A stretch of DNA of 64,000 nucleotides from Cyclospora cayetanensis (lineage: Eukaryota; Apicomplexa; Conoidasida; Eucoccidiorida; Eimeriidae). Shown piece by piece: positions 23,101-33,700 of this stretch. The position numbers and the translations under genes are program-made. The stretch lies in contig NW_020312148.1 in the NCBI RefSeq assembly GCF_002999335.1, positions 62,001 to 126,000 on the forward strand. The letters run 5' to 3'. Position 1 is the first letter of the stretch, and each line of letters begins with the position of its first letter. The notes below the pieces were generated by a model. That model did no database searches, was not told the DNA's origin, and saw only the letters and a list, made by a program, of their open reading frames with translations.

Positions 23101-25040
23101 GCTGTCTCCGGTTGAGGCACCTCGTGATCCGTACTGCCTGCATATTGAAGGCCACTGGAGGCGGCATTTCAACACAAGAGATTTACTCGTAAAAGAGGAT
23201 GGGGTTTGACCGCTCGACGAAAGCGTCTGCCAAGAAGGCATGCACGTTTAACCCAGTAGCTGCGCTGCACATCGAAATTCCGTGCAAAAAATTTTGGCAG
23301 AACTCCTTTAGTGGGTGCCCCTCTCCTCTGCCGCTGTGGGCAGATCACTTTGGCAGTTGTTCTCCCTATCGTGAGGCCCCCCGCCGGTACCCCTACAAGG
23401 TTCCTGGCCTCGCAATGAGGCAGACGGTTTGCGTCATCTTGTTTGAAGTAAGGGATGTGCAAACTCACCCTGAACAGCGCTGTTGCACACAGTCACTGCC
23501 TACAGACTCTACTTTAGGACAGAGTCCAGCTCGCAGTCTGGCGTCCGTGTGTGGATGCTCCTTGGAATGCCATTAGGCTCTTGAATGCTACACAGTGTTA
23601 CTTTGCTGCTGCGTCTGTAGCGCATCTGTGAGGGTGTTCATTCAGACCCTCAGCTAGCACAGTATCTGGGACTATCGGCGTGGCGAATAGGGCAAGCCCT
23701 GGGTAATCTCCGAGGCGTGAGGAGGTGCAACTCACGCATCTAGCTCACTGTAATCACACTTACTCGGGTACATCAACACAAACGATGGCTCTTTAGTGTA
23801 AAGCACTGAAATCGCAGCAAGACAATATTTTCGCAGGCTACCTACCCTTAAGAAAGCGCCGCAGGCTTGCGCAGGAAGAGTCGTCTGGCGTACTCTACTG
23901 TGGCAATCAGCTGCACGGTTGATGGCTAGATGCAAGAAGGGCTTCGCATATACGATGCCATGGGATTTTAAGTTCGTATTTCAGTTCGCCCTGGCTGCAT
24001 TTAAAGGGTATTAACGCGCCGTAGGAATTCGCTTGTCTCGATGGCTGCTTCCTTGAGCCTCTGTTGTAACATATGTGGCGTGTATAGCCAAACGAGAGCC
24101 TCTGTTTGTGCCCATGCCGTCCAGCTGGCCCTTTCGCAACAGACGGCAGAGCACTACTACTATATAGAACCGCGTGGCGACCCAAATCTCGTGCACTGAA
24201 GTGTGAAAAATATCAGTACGATGGTATACAGCATCCACGGAGTCCAGCATGTCGCAGAAAGCGGCAGTGCGGGCAAGACACCAAGCCACGATCGATCACT
24301 CTGCGAGCGCATCCAGCCTTTTAAACGCTGTAGCAAACTCAAGGTGCATAGCTTCGTGGCGCTGTACGGCACCTAAAGGTCCCCCTCCTCCCCGCCTCTT
24401 GCGCCCTCCCACCGTGCCCCCTGCTTTTGAGGACTGCCCACTTCCTGTGGACGCGTGGCCAAGTTGGAGCAGATGGCTTGTGTCTGTCTTGTCTTTACTG
24501 GCCCCTACAAACATGTCTCTTTTCGAAAGAGCTGTGTAGCTGCATCAGCTATGGGGACGCTTGAAAGGCCTCGCAGATGACGGTTGCTATCTTGTCCACA
24601 AGCACACCACAGCTGAAGAATGCGTGTGTGCTTGCTGTCAGGCGCTTGCGGTACAACGTTGCTTGCTCGCCAGGCCTCGAGCAGTTCTTTCGCAGAGCGT
24701 TATATGGAGACAGCAGAAGTCTGCTCGCTCGAAAGTTGCTCTGAGGAGCTTTGTGTGGAGGCGCAACTGCCATTCAGGAGCCTCTAGGTAAGGCAATACG
24801 AGGCAAGTGGCCTCAAAAGAATGCGCATGTGAACGCCGCGGCGCTGCAGGGCCTACCGGCTAGCTACTCGGCGCGCGCGTCCTTGTGCGTCGCTTGTACA
24901 TCCCTCACTCATAGGGTTGCTCCACTACATTGCTTCCGTGTCATGAGGCAGGCGTGGTATGACGAACCCGCGCTGCTTTTTGCAGACATCGCTTCCGCGC
25001 GCGCGGAGAGCGTGTGTGTTTTTACCCGCACTAACAGGCA
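20137..25040. other. Gene-poor region of about 4.9 kb
   Basis: No frame here carries a recognisable domain or a convincing chain of phase-matched exons, and CAG density is lower than in the flanks. Repeated AGCTAGC-like words occur at 20340-20700. Scattered frames of 60-130 codons exist on both strands. A few minus-strand stretches near 23.2, 24.1 and 24.6 kb could be exons of an unseen gene, but I cannot support one. Confidence 0.6.
20658..20691. repeat. Perfect 16-bp inverted repeat, 2-base loop
   Basis: Arms 20658-20673 and 20676-20691 are exact reverse complements (ccagcaattgactagc and its complement) separated by ca. It lies about 520 bp beyond the CREC stop codon in the gene-poor region. 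Confidence 0.93.
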
Positions 25041-27269
25041 TCAAGAATCTGACTCTGCGCCTGTCTGTTGCTCGACCGGTTTGTCCGGATAGCCGCCATG
25101 TTCGAAGTACCAGAAGGGTCGGGTGTAGGCTATGCGTTCGTGATCCTTGCGCGTCGCATTGGTTCCTCCGAATTCCACGTCTTCCCACAGCTGCAGGCAG
25201 CACGCAGAGGCCACGCGCACACGCAAACAGAGCTGCATGCACCGCGTGGGGAGCCTCGTCAATCTATTGCGTCAGTTTCGCCTTGAAGCAGGTGATCGCG
25301 TGCCAAGAACAAACACACATTCAGAGGGGAAGTGCAGATCGCTGTGTTGTCCTCTGCGGCTTCCCTTCAATTTTCCTTATGCGCCTCTTGAAGCAGCGCC
25401 TGGACAAAACCGTGCTTTAGTTGGGCGTGCAGGTGCATGCGTTCACTGCCAGCCACAGCAAAGTGTCTTTCGTGGACCTGTTTGCTAAGTTTTGCGCGCA
25501 AGGCCCTCGCTCTGCGGCAAAAAGAAGAGCTCTTCAGTGCTTGCCTGGGGGTCGTTTATGTCGATGCCATGCTTCTCCTTGCACTTCCTTGCGATCAGAT
25601 CATAGTCCCATCGATTCCACAACTCTGGCACGAGCTCTCCAAGCTGCAGAGGCCACCGCATTTACGCAGCGCAGACAGACGCATCCTTCGTGCTGCTGCG
25701 AGCCTCGCGGACGCGTTTCTGTGCGCTTCGACAGACCGCTTCACGGAAAGTCTTTAGCGGCCTTACCTGTTCACGGTGTAGCGTCAAGTCCTTGAAGGCC
25801 TTGAAGTTTCTGCACACAGCCGACCCCAGGAAATCCTCACATCACCTCTGGGCCTTCAGTTGCTGCTATCAAATACGCAGGCTACAAAGCTCCATCCCCT
25901 CAACAGCCAGCTGGCCTTTTCGCAGCTAGCCGTTTCGCAGCTAGCCTTCTGTAGAGCTGTGGCCACGGGCAGGGAGTCAGCTACCATCTGCTGCTGCATA
26001 GAGCAAGTCGCGGCAGCAGCGAAGCCGCAGTCACGAGGCCCCACTTAGATCTCCCTACACACAGGCTACTCTGCTGGCGAGGCGCCCTTTGCCGGCGGAT
26101 ACTGGCGGGTCGAGGTGTAAGACTCGGGGACCTTGCGCTGTGTGAACACCCGTTTCGAGCGCGTTCAAGAATGCGCTAAAGCAGGCTATAGATTACCCAA
26201 CCAAGGCCTGGCAGCGCACTTGTGAATGACTTCGCTGGTGGCCTTGCGGTTGTTGTAGAAGGCTTTCATGGCATCCGTCGTAGGCACGCGGTGCACCTAC
26301 GGGGCAGGATACGGAGAACAGGCTCATTCAAACAATCATTTTCTGACGGCCAGTTACACAGGCGTGCAGGACCGACAGGGAGCAAAAACGTTCAGACGCA
26401 TCAGCATCTCAAGGAAGCACCGTGTCTCCTGTTAGGCTGCAAGCCTCTGAGCTGGGACACAGAGAGAGAGTCCGGCACGCGAAGACGTCGCAATAGCCCC
26501 CCCCACTAGGCTCTGCCGCACGGGGTGAACCAGTCGGCAGCGTAGAATCAACGACACAGCTCCACCATCGTGCTCTGGAAATGCAGGATTCATTCCTCGA
26601 CACCCCCCTTTGTGGTTGTTTTAAAAGCAAGAGAGCGTGCACTGCTGCAGCCGTGTTTCTGGGGGCCTGGGGGCGGTAGGGGAGGGGCGCATATCTGCAT
26701 ACCTTGCCTCCTTTCCAGCATAAATGCCAGTCCATGTGGTGCTGCTCTTGTCGTTCCTCAGGCGTCATATCGCGTAGCATGTCGCCATCCACAGTATGCG
26801 TGTCCCATCCAAACAGCTGTTGCTCTTTGACGGCAAAGTACTCGCCTGAAAAGGGTTCACATGCCATGGCTAGACTTCTGCGCACTGCTGTCTTTGTGGA
26901 TTCAAGCCGCACGCCATCGATCGGCAGCCAGAGCGAGAGCAGGAGCAGGAACAGGAGTAGAAGCACAAACAGGAGTAGGAACGGAAATAGGACCAGGAGC
27001 AGCAGTAGCAAGAGACCCCACAGAGGGCCACTGTCACTACGACAAAGCGTGAGAGAGAGAGAGAGAAGCGGCAGTGGCTTGTGGCAGTGCACGCAGCTGG
27101 CAGGATACGCGATGTCTTTGCTGACGAGCAGGCACCCCCGTGACGAGCAGGCACCCCCGCTTCTCCTACCGGGAAGGCCTTCATCGAGCCTCTCTCTCCA
27201 TAATCGCAGATTGATGACACCCTCGTCTGAGGGATCGTCTAGCGCTCCGGCGGCACCCCTAACTTCGCG
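25041..27269 (-). CDS. C-terminal extension exons of the aldo-keto reductase gene (unrecognised module)
   Basis: The AKR exon ending at 27754 (GGTYWENW) has a strong GTAAGT donor and joins in phase to 27269-27170 (REVRGAAGALDDPSDEG), 26887-26703 (AMACEPFSGEYFAVKEQQL, WDTHTVDGDMLRDMTPEER) and 26296-~26197 (VHRVPTTDAMKAFYNNRK). Further coding-like minus exons follow: ~26138-26092 (RKVPESYTSTRQ), 25809-25767 (NFKAFKDLTLHREQ), ~25640-25546 (LGELVPELWNRWDYDLIAR, KHGIDINDPQ) and ~25230-25041 (LWEDVEFGGTNATRK, YTRPFWYFEHGGYPDK), ending at a TGA. The last four fit each other in phase if one intron is GC-AG. The junction at ~26.2 kb could not be phased, so the gene may instead stop there (WLGNL-stop near 26186) and the rest be a second gene. 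The module is rich in W, Y, D and E. I do not recognise it. Confidence 0.55.
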
Positions 27270-27753
27270 CTGCGGCAGCAAGAAACGTCGTCGCAAAGTG
27301 TATGTTAGGAGGCATGAGGCTTCGGACATTTTGGGGGGGAAGGGGGAGCTAGGCTGTTTTCTGCGCGTGCGTGTAAGTGGTGTTGTGGAGGCATGCAGAG
27401 CAAGTAGTAAGCAAGGAGACGCATGCGCAAGGGGTTTCGTTTCAAGCAAGGAGGACTTGAATGGCGTGCATCGGGAGGAAGGCGCACCGCCAAGTTCTCT
27501 CGGTCAAAGTATGCCACCTTTTCTGCTAGCAAGGGCTGCGGCTAAGGAAGAGCAAAGCATAGGATGCAGCAATCGCAGAGCAAAGGAGGCCCATGCATGC
27601 AACGTCTAACAGCGCGTTCCCCCCCCCAAAAGCAGGCGGCCCGCCCTACTGCATGTATGTACACCGCCGTGTGCAGTGTGAGCCGACTGTGGCGAGCGCG
27701 ATAGACCTCTTTCTTGTCGCCAAAACGCCTAGGCTGCATGCGCTGAAACTTAC

Positions 27754-30700
27754 CCAGTTTTCCCAGTACGTCCCACCACTCCATATCGGCTGCTTCCCCC
27801 ACTTCATGAAATCGGACTGCGGTATCGGCGGCTGCACCTTTGCTTCTTCGTCGGGGAGCTGGCTCAGCAACTGAGGACCGCCCATTGTTGGCGCGGAGTA
27901 GTGTAGATACAGCTCATGAAGATGGCGCTCCAAGGACGGAGGCAGCGCATAGTTTTGGGTACGCACGCTTTCCCTGAAGGCCAACGTCAGAAAAAACGCC
28001 CCCTGCCCGCTAATCCGGCGGCAATCACATGCCTCTCGCAGCGCATGCAGTGCTCTCCCCCTCTCAACCTTACCCCCCTCTTCGTCTGCGTACTTTGTAG
28101 GAGGGGAAGCTTGGCCTGGGCCTTGCCGGCAGGCAAGGCCAAGCAAGGCCAAGGACAAGGCCAAGCAAGGCCAAGGACAAGCAAGGCCAAGGCCAAGGAC
28201 AAGCAAGGCCAAGGCCAAGCAAGGCCAAGGCCAAGGACAAGCAAGGCCAAGGCCAAGGCCAAGCAAGGCCAAGGACAAGGCCAAGCAAGGCCAAGGACAA
28301 GGCCAAGCAAGGCCAAGGCCAAGGCCAAGCAAGGCCAAGGCCAAGCAAGGCCAAGGCCAAGGACAAGCAAGGCCAAGGCCAAGGCCAAGCAAGGCCAAGC
28401 AAGGCCAAGGACAAGGCCAAGCAAGGCCAAGGACAAGCAAGGCCAAGGCCAAGGACAAGCAAGGCCAAGGACAAGGCCAAGCAAGGCCAAGCAAGGCCAA
28501 GCAAGGCCAAGGACAAGGCCAAGCAAGGCCAAGGACAAGGCCAAGCAAGGCCAAGCAAGGCCAAGGACAAGGCCAAGCAAGGCCAAGGCCAAGGCCAAGC
28601 AAGGCCAAGGCCAAGCAAGGCCAAGCAAGGCGCGCCCCTCCTGGCTCCTTTTGAAGTGGCGCTTCCACTTCTAAAGGAGCCTGGCATAGTACAAGGCCTG
28701 ACTGCGCGCGGCGTTCAGCCTCTTCGCAGCTGCAGCCGACAGCGGTGGCGCACTGCCTCCCCCTCTTTGCCCCCCGTAGAGCTTACCGCAGCTGACCCAT
28801 AGTCCTCGGACCGATGATCGTAGAGGCAACCTGAGCGCAACACATTCCACAGAAGGGTTGCGCTTGGGGGATGCAACTGAGCGAAGAAGACAAGGCGCAC
28901 AGTTGCAGAGAGGCAGGCACAACCCGCGAAAGGACACGCTCAGAGCCTCTCCTCTTAACGCGCAACAAGACGTCTCGAGGGGCTGCCTGCAAAGGAAGGG
29001 CTGGCAAATCAGGTCCTTATGGCAAAGGTCGAGAAGCGCTTCGTCAGAGGCAGCCGCTGATGGATCTAGCCGGGAGCAGGAGGGGGCCTTCTGGCAAGGC
29101 GCCCGTAGGTTTCGCTGCGTTTTGTGTGTCTGTCTGTGTGTGTTGGTGTGAAGAGATAGAGATAGATAGAGAGATAGACAGACAGAGAGATATGTATACA
29201 TGTATATATATATATATAGATATAGATAGAGAGATACATGGAGAAATAGATAGATAGGGAGAGATGGATAGAGAGGGCTAGAGAGCTAGAGAGACAGAAA
29301 GGTAAATGGAGAGAGAGCTAGATAGAGAGGGCTAGATAGAGAGAGCTAAATAGAGAAATAGATAGAGAGACAGAAAAAGAGAAGCGCCCTCCCGGAGAGG
29401 GTCAATTTGAGTCTTCTTCATAGTCAGCACTTACGAAAGGGCGAGAGTACACCCAGCTGAGCGCTAGTTGCGCCGCTGTAAGACCGTAGACTCGGCCCGC
29501 CTTGATGAGTTCCCCCATCAGCCACTGACTCCAAACGGACCTGACGGGGACAGGGAGACTCGCACGAAATAGCACCCGGTGTTCAGCCGTCGCTCAGAGA
29601 GGCCGTTCTAACGCCGCAGGGGACACAGCCACCCTCCCTTGGCAGCCTCCTGCAGTGTACATACAGCAGCAGCCTTGCCTGTGGGTGTGGTAGGTTGAAG
29701 GCCACAGATTGGCGCGTCCTGTCGAAGGGCCATACGACAAGTAACCAAAGTCTTCAGGCACCTTGTATCGATACGTTCCAACGCCGCTTTCCAGCTCATC
29801 TTGCCCCTGCCTCACGTCAGGACCTTTTGAATGAAATCTGCGCGGAAACCTCCACGCACGCATGCATGCATACACGCATCACGCGGAGGGCAACGGCACG
29901 CGTCTGTCCCGCGCGCACAAAATCAGCCCTAAAACAGCACAGCACGAGCGACAGGATGTCTGAACCCGAGAAAGGGTACTTCCATCAAGGCTGAAGAGGC
30001 GCTGCTCTGACTAGGCGCACACCTCGTGCCTTACGACCAACACGCAACACGCTACTGCACGCGAACTATCCCTCCAAAGCCCCACTGAGGCACTTGCACA
30101 CATGCACGATGCAAACGAGTCCACCTGTCGCCCTTTCTCCCTCCCTCCTTGCCTCCCTCCCTCTACAAGGGACGCGGATGTGCATGCAAGAGTGCGTGCT
30201 GGCTTCCTGTGCAGGACTATAAGGTGTAAATTGGCACACAGAAAGCGCATGCATGCCCCCTCGTCACGACATGCATGCAGACACAGATCAACAGTCGGCA
30301 CTGGGAAGGGCGCAAGGCCTTTCCCTTCCTCGAGAGCTCCTGCATCCCCCTTTCACAGCCTCCGCGTGAAGGGAGGCTGTGCAAAAAAGGCATGGCCGTG
30401 CCTACACACCGCTCAGGATCAAGATACTTCCCCGTTAGAATGCCTCCAGCAAGTGTCCCATATGCCAGTACCGGCACGCCAAGGCGAAACGCCATCTCAG
30501 GAATTCCTGAAGAAACAGACACAGACAGACACAAACACAGACACATGTATAAACACAAACACAGACACAAACACAAACACAGACACAGACACATATATAA
30601 ACACAAACACAGACATGTATAAACCCAAACACACACATCAACGTAAAGACAAACACATATATAAACACAAACACAGACACAAACACACACACCTATGTAA

Positions 30701-33700
30701 ACACAAACACACACACATACACAAACACAGACACATATACATAAACACAAACACAAACACACACACATATACATAAACACAAACACAGGCACATATAAAC
30801 ACAAACACAGACACATGCACAAACACAGACACATACACAAACACAGACACAAACACAAACACATATATAAACACATACACATGCATGAACACAAACACAG
30901 ACACAAACACAGACACCTATATAAACACAAACACAGACACAAACACGAACACAGACACAGACACCTATATAAACACAAACACAAACACAAACACAAAGAC
31001 AGACACATATATAAACACAGACGCAAACACAAACACAAACACAGACACATGTATACACACAAACACAAACAAAGACACATATATAAAGACATACACAAGG
31101 ACAGACACAAACACAAACACATATATAAACACATACACATGTATAAACACAAACACAAATACAAACACATATATAAACACATACACACGTATAAACACAA
31201 ACAGAGACACATACACAAACACCTATGTAAACACAGACACAAACACAGACACATTCACAAACACAAACACAGACACAAACACAAACACATACACATACAC
31301 ATTCACAAACACGAACACATACACAAACACAGAAACAAACACAAACACACACACAAACACAGACACAGACACAAACACATACACATACACAGACACAAAT
31401 ACAGACACATACACATACACAAACACAGACACATACACAAGCACAAACACATACACAAACACAGACACATACACAAACACAGACACATACACAGACACAT
31501 GCACAGACACGAACACAAACACATACACAAACACAGACACATACACAAACACAGACAAAAACACAGACACAGACACATACACAAACACATGTATAAACAC
31601 ACACACATATATAAACACAAACACATATACACACACAGTGGTGTGCTGCACAGGGTTTGCCCATTCTGGCACTGCCGTCGCGCGCAACACAACACACCCT
31701 GAACTGCACACCCCTCTGGTAGCAGGCTGCTGTCCTAGCGGCTCTGAAACTCAACTAAACCTGCAGGCGCCTCCGGCCCCCTTGCAATCGCGAAGTCACA
31801 CACATACACATACATACCCGTATACATATACATATACAGTACGCACACATACACAATAACACGTATGCAAGCATCCATACATACACACAAACACATGCAC
31901 AAGCATACATACATATACATAAACACATACACAAGCATACATACATACACAAAAACACATACCTACAAACACATACACACAAACACATACACAAAAACAC
32001 ATACCTACAAACACATACACACAAACACATACACACAAACACATACCTACAAACACATACACAAAAGCACATACACAAAAACACATACACACAAACACAT
32101 ACCTACAAACACATACACAAAACACATACACACAAACACATACACACAAACACATACACACAAACACATACACACAAACACACACACAAAACACATACAC
32201 ACAAACATATACACAAAACACATACACACAAACACATACACACGCGCACAAAAGCACACATACACAGACACATACAACCAAGCACACCGGAGGTTTCGAG
32301 CTCGTTGCGGTGCATGATATTGTAGAGGTGCTGGGAAGCTACGATCCGTGGCAACCCCATCTGCAAGACGCACAAACCACGCATGGCAGCACGCAGACGA
32401 GGCGCGAGGATTGCCCCCACAAAAGCGTCTTCACCAAGCAGCGCGGCGCTTGCAGAAGGCCCTTCCAACAGACCTTGAGAAAACACAGGCAGCTGCTGCT
32501 GCTACTGCCGCCTTGTTCTGCTGGGGTGTCCGAGCGCAGACACCTCAGAACAAGCCAAGCTTCCCTGCCCGCAAGGCTGCAAGCTTCAGAGTTCTGCCTG
32601 CTCTCACCTCTTCTGCAGCTTGCACCCACTTGAAGACTCCATACGCCGTCTCATTGCTGACGCCTATGTAGCGCACCTGAAGGCCAGAACTCTCCGCACG
32701 CTCCCAGTGCCACAGTAGAGCCAACACACGCGCATGCAGCCCTGCCTCACACACTGCCCTTGAGAAGGCACGAGACGGCACAGAGGCTCCAAGGCGGAGG
32801 AGGAGCTGCGCGCCTAGCGTATGCCCTAGGCGCTAAGCTCTAGGGAGTGATTCCAGCGGAAAGAAAACAGCCGAAAAAACACAAAACGCGAAGGGGCAAT
32901 CCCAGCCCTGTGTGCGTCTATCTATCTATCTATATAAATATACATATACATGTATATATATAAATGCATATATATAGGGGTCTGTCTGCCTGTCTGTGCC
33001 TGTCTGTGTGTTCAGAGACGCACAGCAAGGCCGAACAAAGGGACAGCACTTTACGAATTTGCGCCTCCCCTCTCGTTCTCGCACGGGTAGAAAGCAGCGC
33101 GAGAAGGAGCACCTCCTACCTTGCCTTTTCGAATAAGGCCCGAGAGCATCTCGAGTTGCTCCTCAATGGACACCGATTCTTCCGCCGGTCTTTCGAGCTG
33201 CAGAGACACCCGCACAGCCCGCAAGGAACTCGCTAAGGACTGTTCTGTGCACAGCCACGCTCGGCGAGCTGTAGACTTGGCAAGCGGGAGAAGGCAGGCT
33301 GGCACCTAGGAGCCTCGGCAGCCTAATTAGCAGCAGGGAGCGAGCCGGTGAGAGGCCAGCGACACGCACTCCCCAGCAGTACGTGTCTTCCCCCATGCTG
33401 TGGCGGGGAACGTAGCGGTGTGGCTCGGCAAGCTGGAGGAGGTCGATGCAGTCGACTCCCAGACGATCCAACATGCCGTCAACAGCTGCCTCGAGGGCTT
33501 TCCTGAATCGGCACTCAAAGTGCGCCGCGGGGAGCAGAGGACAGACACTTGAGGCCGCGCAGCTTGCCCTAAACACAGAGTGCTCTTTGGAGGAGGGAGG
33601 ACGGAGGGGAGGGAGGTGTGTGTGTGTATGTGGCAGTGTGGCAGTGTCTGTGTGTGTGTGGCAGTGTGTCTATGTATGTATGTGTGCGGGGCAGTGTGTC

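Noticed and set aside
24010..24290. Hydrophobic minus-strand frames as a membrane protein exon
   Set aside because: Two overlapping frames look equally plausible, neither joins a phase-matched exon, and no motif is seen.
28125..28630. L/A/W/P-rich and K/A/Q/G-rich frames as a membrane or basic protein
   Set aside because: They arise from the AAGGCC-type minisatellite, which is intronic. No start, stop or domain logic supports coding.
30510..31640. Tandem array as a CRISPR or satellite array with spacers
   Set aside because: There are no fixed-length repeats or unique spacers; it is a degenerate microsatellite in a eukaryotic intron.
30510..32290. Long plus-strand N/T/H/K frames and minus-strand C/V/F frames of up to about 350 codons
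   Set aside because: They are translations of the ACACAA/ACATAC microsatellite in an AKR intron. AKR exons on both sides splice across it in phase.
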